This document shows, one piece after another, positions 9,982-17,856 of a DNA stretch of 64,000 bases; positions within the stretch are counted from its first letter, which is position 1, and each line of letters starts with the position of its first letter. The position numbers and the translations under genes were made by a program. The stretch lies in the NCBI GenBank assembly GCA_030681645.1, contig JAUXRX010000017.1, positions 434,001 to 498,000 of the forward strand, written 5' to 3'. The notes under the pieces are model-generated. The model saw only the letters and a list, made by a program, of their open reading frames with translations. It did no database searches and was not told the DNA's origin. This DNA comes from Archangium sp. Its GTDB lineage: Bacteria > Myxococcota > Myxococcia > Myxococcales > Myxococcaceae.

Positions 9982-11124
9982 GTGAACTTCGACCTCAGCG
10001 AGACGCAGACCCTCATTCGAGACACCGCGCGGAAGTTCGCCCGCGAGGTCGTCGCGCCCCGCGCCCGCCAGCTCGATCGCGAGGAGATCTTCCCCGTCGA
10101 CGCCTACCGCCAGATGGGCGAGCTGGGGCTGCTCGGGGTCAACGTGCCCAGCGAGTACGGCGGCGCCGAGGCGGGCGTGGTGTCGTATTCGCTCGCGGTG
10201 ATCGAGATCGCGGCGGCCTGCGCGTCGACCTCGGTGGGCATGTGCGTGACCAACATGTGCGCCGAGCTCATCTGCCAGTTCGGCACCGAAGATCAGAAGA
10301 AGCGCTTCGTGACGAAGCTGGTGAGCGGCGAGGCCGTCGCCGGCGCCTTCGCGTTGTCCGAGCCGCACGCGGGCAGCGACCCCGGCGCGGGCACGACGAA
10401 CGCGGTGAAGAAGGGTGATCGCTGGGTCATCAACGGCAGCAAGCAGTGGATCACCTCGGGCGCGTACGCGGGGGTGATTGTCGTCTGGGCGCGCACCTCG
10501 AACGAGGGCAACAAGGGCCTCTCGTGCTTCCTCGTCGAGAAGGGCACGCCGGGGCTCACCGTGGGCCGCGCCGAGGACAAGATGGGCCTGCGCGGCTCGA
10601 ACACCGTGCCGTTGTTGTTCGAGAACTGCGAGGTCGGTGAGGAGAACCTCCTCGGCCGGCAGGGTGACGGCTTCAAGCTGGCCATGGTGGCGCTCGATGG
10701 TGGGCGCATCGGCATCGCGTCACAGGCCTGTGGGGTCGGCCGCGCCGCGATCGAGGCCTCGGTGAAGTACGTGAAGGACCGCCACGCCTTCGGTCACCCC
10801 ATCGGCGACTTCCAGGCGCTGCGCTTCATGCTCGCCGACATGACCACCCAGCAGCAGACCGCCGAGCTGCTCACCTGGCGCGCCGCGACGATGAAGGAAA
10901 AGAAGACGCCCTTCACCCGCGAGGCCTCGATGGCCAAGCTCTTCGCCAGCGAGATGTCGAACAAGGTCTGCGACAAGGCGGTCCAGCTGCACGGCGGTTA
11001 TGGATACATCGACGAGTTTCCCGTCGAGAGGTACCTGCGTGACGCTCGCGTGCAGACGATCTACGAAGGCACCAGCGAGATTCAGCGCATCGTGATTGCC
11101 CGCGAAGTGATCAAGGCCGGATAG
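9982..11124 (+). CDS. Acyl-CoA dehydrogenase (second copy)
   Basis: 380 residues from GTG 9982, three bases after the preceding stop. It has the same architecture as the enzyme encoded at 8402: AFALSEPHAGSDPGAGT, QLHGGYGYIDEFPVERYLRD and YEGTSEIQRIVIAREVIKAG. The two proteins are clearly paralogous but far from identical, so they probably differ in acyl chain preference (for instance butyryl versus isobutyryl or 2-methylbutyryl). The catalytic Glu of YEGTS is present. The gene ends at a copy of the dispersed GC palindrome, which may act as its terminator. Confidence 0.93.
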   Translation: MNFDLSETQTLIRDTARKFAREVVAPRARQLDREEIFPVDAYRQMGELGLLGVNVPSEYGGAEAGVVSYSLAVIEIAAACASTSVGMCVTNMCAELICQFGTEDQKKRFVTKLVSGEAVAGAFALSEPHAGSDPGAGTTNAVKKGDRWVINGSKQWITSGAYAGVIVVWARTSNEGNKGLSCFLVEKGTPGLTVGRAEDKMGLRGSNTVPLLFENCEVGEENLLGRQGDGFKLAMVALDGGRIGIASQACGVGRAAIEASVKYVKDRHAFGHPIGDFQALRFMLADMTTQQQTAELLTWRAATMKEKKTPFTREASMAKLFASEMSNKVCDKAVQLHGGYGYIDEFPVERYLRDARVQTIYEGTSEIQRIVIAREVIKAG

Positions 11125-11126
11125 CT

Positions 11127-11163
11127 CCCTCTCCCCGAGGGGGAGAGGGTCGGGGAGAGGGCG
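11127..11163. repeat. Dispersed GC palindrome (REP-like), copy 1
   Basis: CCCTCTCCCC (11127-11136), loop GAG, GGGGAGAGGG (11140-11149): a perfect 10-bp hairpin, followed by the tail TCGGGGAGAGGG. It starts a few bases after the stop of the second acyl-CoA dehydrogenase gene. The same core and tail occur at 18783 and 62377. More degenerate relatives lie at 31950, 34713 and 63624. A stable stem behind a stop codon may end or stabilise the transcript. Confidence 0.8.
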
Positions 11164-11183
11164 ACCCACCCCCAGGAGTTCCC

Positions 11184-12491
11184 ATGTTCCGCATCGCCAC
11201 CTCCATCCTCTTCTCGATCTGGCTGCTGGCCTGCGGCCCGCGCCCCAAGCCGATGATCGACGCAGGCGTGGAAGACGCTGGCATCGAGGTCGACGCTGGC
11301 CGCCCGCGCGGTGACGACCCGCCCAACGGTTGGCAGATGGCAGTCGAGCTCCCCATGGGCGCGGCGCTCTCGACGAAGCTGGGCATCTCGGTGGCGGCGA
11401 TGGGCGATCAGTTCGGCCAGCCGATCCTCGCGGCCCTCTACGAAGACCCGAACGGCGACCTCAACTACGACGACAACCGCGTCGTCTACACGCGGTGGGA
11501 CGGCGTGGCGAAGGCGTTCGAGCCGCTGCGCACCATCGAGACCGTCGGCGGTGGGCCGTTCGTGCACCCGAACCGGAGCATCGCAATCGCGCGCGACGCA
11601 GACACCGGCCGCATCGGCATCGCGTACATCAAGCCTCAGGACAACACGGTGCGCCTGGCCGTCTCGGACGACGAGGGGGCGAACTTCTCGCTGTCCACCG
11701 TGTCTGACGTTCCGCGCGCGGCGCTCATGTCGAACCCCTCGCTCGGGCTGCAGGGCGGGGCCACCCACGTGGCGTGGCTGCAGGGCAGCGACATCATGTA
11801 CCGCAAGAAGCTCGGCGCAGGAGCGTTCATGGACCAGACGCCGGGCGCGATCGTGTCGGGCGGGCAGTCGCTCTCGCTCGCGGTCGACTCGGCGGGTAAC
11901 GCGGGCGTGGCCTTCTTCGTCTCGGTGAACGCGACCTCGGCCGATCTCGCCTTCTGGCGCCCGGGCAGCGCGGCCAACGCGATCGCCTCGGCCGACATGC
12001 TCGATCTCACCGTGATGAACCGGGAGCCCTCGGTGTCGCTCACCTTCGTGGGCACCACGCCCCACCTCGCCTACCACCTGCGCAAGCTGCCCGACGCCGA
12101 CGCGACCGAGCTCTGGTACCTGAAGTCGAGCGACACGGGCACCACCTGGGCCACTCCCATCGCCATTCCGCGCAACAGCAGCAGCGCCACCGAGTTCCAC
12201 TCCACCCGGTACTACCAGGCGCTCACCATCGAGCCGTCTGGCCGGGTCAGCGTCGCCGCGCCCTGGTCTGCGACCGGCACGCAGACCAACTGCAACGGCC
12301 CCAAGCTGTCCCGGGCGCCCGACGGAGCGGCGTTCACCACCTGCTCGCCGATGGGGAGCCCGATTCAGCGCGGTGGCGACTGGATCAACCTGTTCACCCA
12401 CAAGCCGGCGAAGCAGACCCTGGTCTTCCACTACGACGCCCGCACCAACCCGAGCATCAAGGCGGGAATCGTCATGTGGCGGGAGCCCTGA
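11184..12491 (+). CDS. Lipoprotein with sialidase-like beta-propeller features
   Basis: 435 residues. MFRIATSILFSIWLLACGPR has a clean lipobox (LLAC). A low-complexity Asp/Ala/Gly/Val stretch (MIDAGVEDAGIEVDAGRPRG) then leads to the folded part. Repeated motifs such as SDDEGANFSLST and SSDTGTTWATPIAI resemble the Asp-box (S-x-D-x-G-x-T-W) loops of BNR/sialidase propellers. The catalytic arginines of true sialidases are not evident. It is likely a surface-exposed binding protein. The gene is flanked by the GC palindrome upstream and a 107-base relatively AT-rich gap downstream. Confidence 0.8.
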   Translation: MFRIATSILFSIWLLACGPRPKPMIDAGVEDAGIEVDAGRPRGDDPPNGWQMAVELPMGAALSTKLGISVAAMGDQFGQPILAALYEDPNGDLNYDDNRVVYTRWDGVAKAFEPLRTIETVGGGPFVHPNRSIAIARDADTGRIGIAYIKPQDNTVRLAVSDDEGANFSLSTVSDVPRAALMSNPSLGLQGGATHVAWLQGSDIMYRKKLGAGAFMDQTPGAIVSGGQSLSLAVDSAGNAGVAFFVSVNATSADLAFWRPGSAANAIASADMLDLTVMNREPSVSLTFVGTTPHLAYHLRKLPDADATELWYLKSSDTGTTWATPIAIPRNSSSATEFHSTRYYQALTIEPSGRVSVAAPWSATGTQTNCNGPKLSRAPDGAAFTTCSPMGSPIQRGGDWINLFTHKPAKQTLVFHYDARTNPSIKAGIVMWREP

Positions 12492-12598
12492 AGGCCCCGG
12501 GAAAAAGTGTGACCAAATGTTCTGTCTTTTAGGTTCCCGTCCTCCGTAGTCGTTCGGTAGGTCGCCCCGGTCACGCTTTTCCCCCTTGGAGGTCCTTC

Positions 12599-13597
12599 GT
12601 GCTGCACCTTCATGCGCTCGGTCACTTCCACCCCGGAAACGTGATCGACAACCACTTCCTCGAATCGCTGGGTATCGACACCAACGACGCGTGGATCATG
12701 GAGCGGGTGGGCATCCGCAGCCGGCACACGGTGTTGCCGCTCGATTACATCCGCACCACCCGGAATCGGGACCCGCGGGCGGCGATCGAAGCAGCCACCA
12801 TGTCGAACGCGCAGACGGGAGCTCAGGCCGGGCGCATGGCGCTGGAGCGGGCAGGGCTCAAGGCCTCTGACATCGGCATGGTGCTCGCCGGCAGCTGCTC
12901 GCCCGACGAGTGCATTCCGGCGGAAGCAAACCGCGTGGCCGCCGAGCTGGGGATCGACGCCCCTTCTCTCGACATCTCCAGCGCGTGCTCGAGCTTCGCC
13001 ACGCAGCTCTACTTCCTCGAGGCCATGCGGCCCGAGAAGCTGCCCGACTACATCATGCTGGTGAACCCGGAGAACTCGACGCGGGTGGTCGACTATTCGG
13101 ATCGTTCGGCGTGCGTGCTCTGGGGTGACTGTTCGAGCGCGGCCATCGTGTCGCCGCGCATTCCCGGGCCGTGGAAGATCACCCAGACGTACCTGAAGGG
13201 CGACCCTTCGGGCGCGGACAAGGTGAAGGTGCCGCGCTTCGGGCACTTCACGCAGCAGGGCGCCGAGGTGCAGAAGTTCGGCGTGAAGCGGGGCTGCGAG
13301 GTGTTCGAGGTGCTGCGCGACGCGTGGCTCGCGGGAGGGGAGGGGCGCAGCGCGGAACAGCTCAAGTTCATCGGGCACCAGGCCAACCTGCGCATGCTCG
13401 AGGCCGTTGCGCGGCGCTGTGAGATCGGGCCCGAGCGGCACCTGTACAACGTCGACCAGCGCGGCAACGTGGGCGCGTCGGGTGCGCCGTCGGTGCTCAG
13501 CGAGAACTGGGGCTCGGACCGGCTCGGCAATGCGATCGCGATGTGCGTGGTCGGCTCTGGGCTGACCTGGGCCGGGGCGTTGTTCGAGCGGGCCTAG
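12599..13597 (+). CDS. 3-oxoacyl-ACP synthase III family protein (KAS III)
   Basis: 332 residues from GTG 12599, preceded by TTGGAGG at suitable spacing. The thiolase-fold KAS III family condenses an acyl-CoA primer with malonyl-ACP. The full catalytic triad is visible: Cys130 in DISSACSSFA, His260 in FIGHQANLRML and Asn290 in RGNVGASGAPS. The length and the GVGIRSRH-like N-terminal motif (MERVGIRSRHTVL) fit FabH relatives. No other fatty-acid synthesis gene is adjacent, so it may be a secondary FabH-type enzyme (priming with branched or unusual acyl groups) rather than the housekeeping one. The 107 bases upstream are relatively AT-rich and probably hold its promoter. Confidence 0.9.
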   Translation: MLHLHALGHFHPGNVIDNHFLESLGIDTNDAWIMERVGIRSRHTVLPLDYIRTTRNRDPRAAIEAATMSNAQTGAQAGRMALERAGLKASDIGMVLAGSCSPDECIPAEANRVAAELGIDAPSLDISSACSSFATQLYFLEAMRPEKLPDYIMLVNPENSTRVVDYSDRSACVLWGDCSSAAIVSPRIPGPWKITQTYLKGDPSGADKVKVPRFGHFTQQGAEVQKFGVKRGCEVFEVLRDAWLAGGEGRSAEQLKFIGHQANLRMLEAVARRCEIGPERHLYNVDQRGNVGASGAPSVLSENWGSDRLGNAIAMCVVGSGLTWAGALFERA

Positions 13598-13621
13598 GGG
13601 AAATCGGCCCCTCACCCCGGC

Positions 13622-13646
13622 CCTCTCCCCGCTTCGCAGGGAGAGG
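13622..13646. terminator. Bidirectional hairpin between convergent genes
   Basis: CCTCTCCC (13622-13629) and GGGAGAGG (13639-13646) form a perfect 8-bp stem with a 9-base loop, midway between the stops of the KAS III gene and the convergent aminopeptidase gene. There is no U-tract. The CCTCTCCC arm is related to the dispersed GC palindrome, so this may be a degenerate copy used as a shared terminator. Confidence 0.5.
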
Positions 13647-13655
13647 AGCAGCGGG

Positions 13656-16223
13656 CTACTTCTTCTTCTTCGGGTCCTTGGCAGGCGGCGCCACGGGGAA
13701 GTTCGTGCCGAGCGTGCGCTTCGCGGTCGCCTTGATGCGCTCGCTGGTCACCTTCTCGACGATCTCGGTCAGCGCCACCTTCGCCGACTCGTACTTGACG
13801 TCGTCGAGGTACCCCAGGAACTCACCGCGGAACTGCTCGCCGAAGGTCTTGTCGTCGAGCACCACGTCACGCACGAGGTTGGCGAACTCCTGGGTCTCGC
13901 GCAGCTCCTTGTTCGCCCCCAGCCCGTGCGTCGCCTCACGCGCCAGCTCGTTGTTGCCCGGGTTGCCCTTGAGCACCTCGCGCAGCAGCGGCAGCACCTC
14001 GACGGAGTTGCTCAGCGACAGCGCGCTGGCCGCCCGCCGGTAGTACCCCGCGCCGCGGCCCTTCTGCGTCACCAGCGTCGCGCGCAGCTGGCCGAGCGAG
14101 CCCGGGGTGGCGATGCGCGCCGCGGCCGCCGCGTAGGCAGACACGTAGTTGATGTCGATCTCGCGCTTGGCCAGTTCCTCGAGGATCCACTTGTGGCCAT
14201 CGGCTGAATCCACGCGGCCCAGCGCCTCCATCGCCGCGCGGCGCACGCGGATGTAGCCCGCGGGATCTTCGTTGAGCCCCTCGGGACGCTTGGAGAGGGT
14301 GAGCAGGGGCGCGGCGAACTCCGAGGGCAGCTTGCGGAAGCGCGTGCCCGCCAGGCGCTGCAGCACCGCCTCGCGCACGTACGGCGAGGCGTCCTTGTTG
14401 AGCACGTCGAGGATCGCGCCCATCGCCGAGTCGGTCGGTTTCGTCTCGGCCTTCAGCTGCGGGTTGCCGATCTCACCCAGCAACTGCCAGGTCGCCAGCA
14501 GCCGCCACACCGGGTCCGCGTCGTTCCGTGCCGCGTCGATCCACTGATCCTCGCTCACCGAGGTCGGGTTCACCTTCGCCAGCGCACCGAAGTCCTTGTT
14601 CCAGTTGATCCATTGCGGCGCGGCCGGCACGTCGATCGAGATCTTCACCTCGGGCTTGTCGACGGTGATCACCTCTTCCTTCGTGTACGTCGGCTCGGTG
14701 GCGCGGTGGATCACGATGGGCAGCTTGAAGGTGAACGAGCCCTTCTCGCCCGCGTGGTTGTTCTGCTGGCGGATGGTGACGTTGAGCTTGCCGGCGTTGA
14801 ACGTGTAGTCGGTGAAGATCACCGGGTAGCCGCGCACGGAGAGCCACGAGTCCTTGAAGCCCTTGAGCTCCTTCTCCTTCTTGGTCACCTCGAAGACCGC
14901 CTTGAAAAAGTCCGCGCTGGTGACGTTCTTGCCGCCGTTCTTCTCGAGGTACACCTTCATCACCTTCTTCATCTCGGGCTTGCTGATCCACAGCTCGAGC
15001 ATGCGCAGCACGTTGGCGCCCTTGGTGTACGTGGTGCTGTCGAACGCGTCCTCCCCGGGGATGCCCTTGACCACCAGCGGGTGCGAGTGCGGCCCGTTTT
15101 CCTCTTCGAAGTACCCGTTCACCAGGGCCCGGGCGCGGTTGATCTCGACCTCGTCGCTGTCGTTGTAGTCGTCGGTCGCTGCCGCGCCGAGGTACGTGGC
15201 GAAGCCCTCGCTGAGCCAGATCTCGTCCCACCAGGCCGGGGTGACGAAGTCGCCGAAGTACTGGTGCGCCATCTCGTGCGACAGCAGCCCGACGATCTGG
15301 CTGCGCGCGGTCTGGTCGTTCTTGTGATCGACCAGCAGCTTCGAGGTGCGCTCGAAGATGACCGAGGTGTTCTCCATGCCGCCCCAATAGAAGCGGGGCA
15401 CCGCCACCACATCGAGCTTCGCGAAGGGGAACTTCGTGCCGGTGAAGCCGACCTGGAAGTTGTAGAGCCCCTTGAGCACGTCAGCGGCGACGAACGCGCG
15501 GTCCTTCGAGCCCGGCGGGACCCAGAGCGTGGACGGAATGTCTTCGTTCACCGGCACCGCCTCGAGCTGCGCGATGGCCAGCGCGATCAGGTAGGGGCTG
15601 TGGGCGACGTCCTGCTTCCAGTGCACCCGGCGCAGGTTCTTGCCTTCTTCCGCGAACGCCTCGTCCTTCTCCTTCCGGCCGTTGGAGATGACCTGGTAGC
15701 GCCCGTCGACGATGGCGAGGATCTCGCTGGTCGCCTTGTCGGCCGGGGTGTCGTTCACCGGCATGAAGCGCTGCGCGTAGTTCGGCTCGAGGTGCGTGAA
15801 GAAGCCGGGCAGGGCGTTGGCCGTGTCTTCGGTCGAGGTGAAGAAGCCGGCGTTCGAGGTGCCCGCGGTCACCTGGTAGACGATCTCGACGATCGTGTCC
15901 TTGCCGGCGGCGACGGGCTTCTTCGCCTTGAGCTTCACCACGCCGCTGCGGGACTCGGGCGAGTACGTCTCCTTGAACTCGGCCACCTCGCCGTCGATCT
16001 TCGCCGACTGGATCTTGAGGTCGTACGCGTCGAGCTCGATCTCGGGCATCGCCTTCGTCGCCTTGAGCGTGGCGGTCAGCGTGTTGGTGAAGACGCCCCC
16101 TTCACCCTGCTTCACCTCGAGCTTGTAGTGCTGCGCGTCGTAGGGCCGGATCTTCGGCTGCAGACCGGTCGGAGCTGCGGGTGCCGCGGCCAGAACGCTC
16201 AGCATCGTCAGGGTGTGGATCAT
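13656..16223 (-). CDS. Secreted M1-family zinc aminopeptidase
   Basis: 855 residues. A signal peptide (MIHTLTMLSVLAAAPAAPTG) predicts export. The N-terminal beta domain leads to the exopeptidase motif GGMEN (281-285, variant of GAMEN) and the zinc site HEMAH (316-320) with the third ligand in WLSEGFATY (Glu339). This is the complete HExxH-x18-E signature. The C-terminal third has helical HEAT-like repeats (PYVREAVLQRLAG and similar), and the protein ends in a Lys-rich DPKKKK tail. It should remove N-terminal amino acids from peptides outside the cytoplasm, plausible for a predatory or proteolytic myxobacterium. It is divergent from the small membrane-protein operon. Confidence 0.93.
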   Translation of the reverse strand: MIHTLTMLSVLAAAPAAPTGLQPKIRPYDAQHYKLEVKQGEGGVFTNTLTATLKATKAMPEIELDAYDLKIQSAKIDGEVAEFKETYSPESRSGVVKLKAKKPVAAGKDTIVEIVYQVTAGTSNAGFFTSTEDTANALPGFFTHLEPNYAQRFMPVNDTPADKATSEILAIVDGRYQVISNGRKEKDEAFAEEGKNLRRVHWKQDVAHSPYLIALAIAQLEAVPVNEDIPSTLWVPPGSKDRAFVAADVLKGLYNFQVGFTGTKFPFAKLDVVAVPRFYWGGMENTSVIFERTSKLLVDHKNDQTARSQIVGLLSHEMAHQYFGDFVTPAWWDEIWLSEGFATYLGAAATDDYNDSDEVEINRARALVNGYFEEENGPHSHPLVVKGIPGEDAFDSTTYTKGANVLRMLELWISKPEMKKVMKVYLEKNGGKNVTSADFFKAVFEVTKKEKELKGFKDSWLSVRGYPVIFTDYTFNAGKLNVTIRQQNNHAGEKGSFTFKLPIVIHRATEPTYTKEEVITVDKPEVKISIDVPAAPQWINWNKDFGALAKVNPTSVSEDQWIDAARNDADPVWRLLATWQLLGEIGNPQLKAETKPTDSAMGAILDVLNKDASPYVREAVLQRLAGTRFRKLPSEFAAPLLTLSKRPEGLNEDPAGYIRVRRAAMEALGRVDSADGHKWILEELAKREIDINYVSAYAAAAARIATPGSLGQLRATLVTQKGRGAGYYRRAASALSLSNSVEVLPLLREVLKGNPGNNELAREATHGLGANKELRETQEFANLVRDVVLDDKTFGEQFRGEFLGYLDDVKYESAKVALTEIVEKVTSERIKATAKRTLGTNFPVAPPAKDPKKKK

Positions 16224-16300
16224 GGCGGCGGAAGGTACGCGAAGGCGGCGGGCGATTCATCGCTCAATTCGTTTCGCGGGGCGGGTGTACAGTCGGCCCG

Positions 16301-16711
16301 ATGGCTTTGGGTAATCAACTCCGTGAGCTGGTCGACGCCTTCAGCGAGCTGGTGGCGCACCACGTGCGCCTCGCGCGCATGGAGCTCAAGGAAGACGCTC
16401 GCTTCATCGGCGTGCGCGTGGGCCTCATCGCCGCGCTCGCCCCGCTGATCCTCGTGGGGTACTGCTTCCTCTGCATCGCGCTGGCGCTCACGCTGCGCCG
16501 GTGGATGGGTGAGGAGCTCGCCTTCATGACCGTGGGGTTGCTCAACCTGCTCATCGGCGGGGTGGGCCTCGCGGTGGTAGGCAAGCAGCTCTCGGGGCAC
16601 AAGGTGATGGACGCCACCGTGGTCGAGCTCGCCTCGTCGACCGCGTTGGTGCTGCCGCACCCGGAAAAGCGTCCCCCGGCCCCGCTCGGGATGAACGGTG
16701 GGCGTCCATGA
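16301..16711 (+). CDS. Phage-holin-3_6-type (holin superfamily III) membrane protein
   Basis: 136 residues. It begins with an amphipathic helix (LRELVDAFSELVAHHVRLARMELKEDAR), followed by two close transmembrane helices at about 45-70 and 77-100, then a polar tail. This layout is the Phage_holin_3_6/Actinobacterial-holin-X family, usually chromosomal and not phage-borne. It is often found beside DUF3618 and YqjD/DUF883 proteins, as here. Its ATGA overlap with the next gene begins a run of five tightly packed membrane-protein genes. The role is probably envelope stress or membrane organisation; this is inference. Confidence 0.8.
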   Translation: MALGNQLRELVDAFSELVAHHVRLARMELKEDARFIGVRVGLIAALAPLILVGYCFLCIALALTLRRWMGEELAFMTVGLLNLLIGGVGLAVVGKQLSGHKVMDATVVELASSTALVLPHPEKRPPAPLGMNGGRP

Positions 16712-16944
16712 ACCACATCGTCAAGGCGCCCCCGCGCGCGCTCGCCCCGGTCGCCTCGACAGATGACGCGCGCGCCCAGCTGGCCGCGGCCCGCGAACGG
16801 CTGGCCCAGAAGCTCGAGACCGTGCAGCACACGCTCGAGCCGCTGGGCCACTGGCGCACCTTCGTCAAGCGTCACCCCCTTGCCACTCTCGGAGGCGCGT
16901 TCCTGTTCGGCTACGCGCTCTCCCGCCTCTTCTCCCGGAAGTGA
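16708..16944 (+). CDS. DUF3618-like small membrane protein
   Basis: 78 residues. A coiled-coil-prone helix (DDARAQLAAARERLAQKLETV) is followed by KRHPLATLGGAFLFGYALSRLF, one C-terminal transmembrane segment. The arrangement of an R/E-rich helix, then a basic 'RHP' segment and a Gly-rich helix is typical of DUF3618 and DUF883 (ElaB/YqjD) proteins, tail-anchored inner-membrane proteins some of which associate with ribosomes. It overlaps the previous gene by four bases (ATGA). Confidence 0.75.
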   Translation: MNHIVKAPPRALAPVASTDDARAQLAAARERLAQKLETVQHTLEPLGHWRTFVKRHPLATLGGAFLFGYALSRLFSRK

Positions 16945-16957
16945 TGAAAGGACCGTC

Positions 16958-17191
16958 ATGAGCGACGCCACGCAACCCCAACCTGAGGCTCCGAAGGCTC
17001 AGCCGCAGGCGGAGTCCGACCCGCTCCGCGAGCTGCATGAGCGCCTCGGGCCCCAGCTCGAGCAGGCCCAGGCCCAGCTGATGGAGGTCAACGAGCGGCT
17101 CAAGGACTTCATCAAGAAGAACCCGGGCTCGACGCTCCTCGGCGCGGCGGCCATCGGTTTCCTGGTCGGAAAGTGGGCTTCCCGCCGATGA
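16958..17191 (+). CDS. YqjD/ElaB (DUF883)-like small membrane protein
   Basis: 77 residues. A Gln/Pro/Ala-rich start, then the coiled-coil helix LEQAQAQLMEVNERLKDFIK and a C-terminal membrane segment NPGSTLLGAAAIGFLVGKWA with the final RR. Very like its upstream neighbour in plan, so probably an ancient duplicate. ATG 16958 has GAAAGGA upstream. The stop overlaps the next ATG (ATGA). Confidence 0.78.
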   Translation: MSDATQPQPEAPKAQPQAESDPLRELHERLGPQLEQAQAQLMEVNERLKDFIKKNPGSTLLGAAAIGFLVGKWASRR

Positions 17192-17520
17192 GCGATCCGA
17201 ACGTCGTCCCCGAAGAGACCTCCGCGGCTGCGCCGATCCTCGAGACCGCGCGCGAGCTGGCGAAAGACGCGAACTCCGCCCTCAACGGCGTGGCCGACGC
17301 GGTGGGGCTCACCGAGCAGGTGGAGAAGGCGCCCTACGCGATGATCGGGGCCGCGCTGGGCATCGGCTACGTGGTGGGTGGCGGGCTCTTCACGCCGACC
17401 ACCACCCGGTTGCTGCAGCTGGGCATGAAGCTCGCCTCGATCCCCCAGGTGCGAGACCGGCTGCTCGACGTCGCGGAAGCAGCGATCGACGGCGTGCTGG
17501 CGAATGCGAAGAAGAAGTGA
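17188..17520 (+). CDS. Small membrane protein of the same cluster
   Basis: 110 residues. I chose ATG 17188, which overlaps the previous stop, over an in-frame GTG at 17173. The Ala-rich helical N-terminus (ILETARELAKDANSALNGVA) is followed by KAPYAMIGAALGIGYVVGGGLF, a Gly-rich membrane helix, and a second amphipathic helix ending in AKKK. It again resembles the DUF883 plan (helix, 'P' break, Gly-rich membrane helix) but is longer. The family is not certain. Confidence 0.72.
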   Translation: MSDPNVVPEETSAAAPILETARELAKDANSALNGVADAVGLTEQVEKAPYAMIGAALGIGYVVGGGLFTPTTTRLLQLGMKLASIPQVRDRLLDVAEAAIDGVLANAKKK

Positions 17521-17549
17521 ACGGCAGTCCAGGGAAACGGAGCTCAATC

Positions 17550-17825
17550 ATGTGGCGACAACTGCGGAAGAACCTCCCCGAAGTGGACAAGGACGACATC
17601 CTCGAGATGGTCGGCCTCGAGTCGCGCCGATCCTCTGCTGAGCGCATGGTGCCGGCGCTGGCGCTCTTCGGCGCGGGCGTGCTGCTGGGCGTGGGCCTGG
17701 GGCTGATGCTCGCTCCGAAGCCGGGCCGTGAGCTGCGCGACGATCTGCGTGAGCGCCTGGGCAAGGGCGCGAACGGCGCGGCTGAGCCGAAGGCCGCGAC
17801 CGAGTCTTCCGCACGCACGGTCTGA
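17550..17825 (+). CDS. YtxH-domain protein
   Basis: 91 residues from ATG 17550, with CGGAG upstream. After a short acidic N-terminus, MVPALALFGAGVLLGVGLGLMLAPKPGRELRDDLRERL shows the YtxH signature: one Gly-rich membrane helix followed by APKxGxELR and an amphipathic helix. YtxH proteins are small stress-associated membrane proteins; their biochemical role is unknown. The stop overlaps the next ATG by one base (TGATG). Confidence 0.8.
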   Translation: MWRQLRKNLPEVDKDDILEMVGLESRRSSAERMVPALALFGAGVLLGVGLGLMLAPKPGRELRDDLRERLGKGANGAAEPKAATESSARTV

Positions 17826-17856
17826 TGCCTGCCCCGAGCGGAGCCGAGGGGTCCCC
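17823..17856. repeat. Dispersed-repeat-like sequence at a gene start
   Basis: The bases around TGCCCCGAGCGGAGCCGAGG (17829 onward) resemble a motif I recall from many GC-rich genomes (TGCCCTGAGCGNAGNCGAAGG and variants), normally intergenic. Here it supplies the first codons of the downstream gene. Read on the minus strand it gives the PRLRSGQAS-type phantom peptide familiar from such repeats. Recognition is by eye only. Confidence 0.4.

Noticed and set aside
16301..16711. Holin-type protein as a sign of prophage
   Set aside because: No lysin, terminase, capsid or integrase nearby; this family is commonly chromosomal with DUF883/YtxH-type partners.
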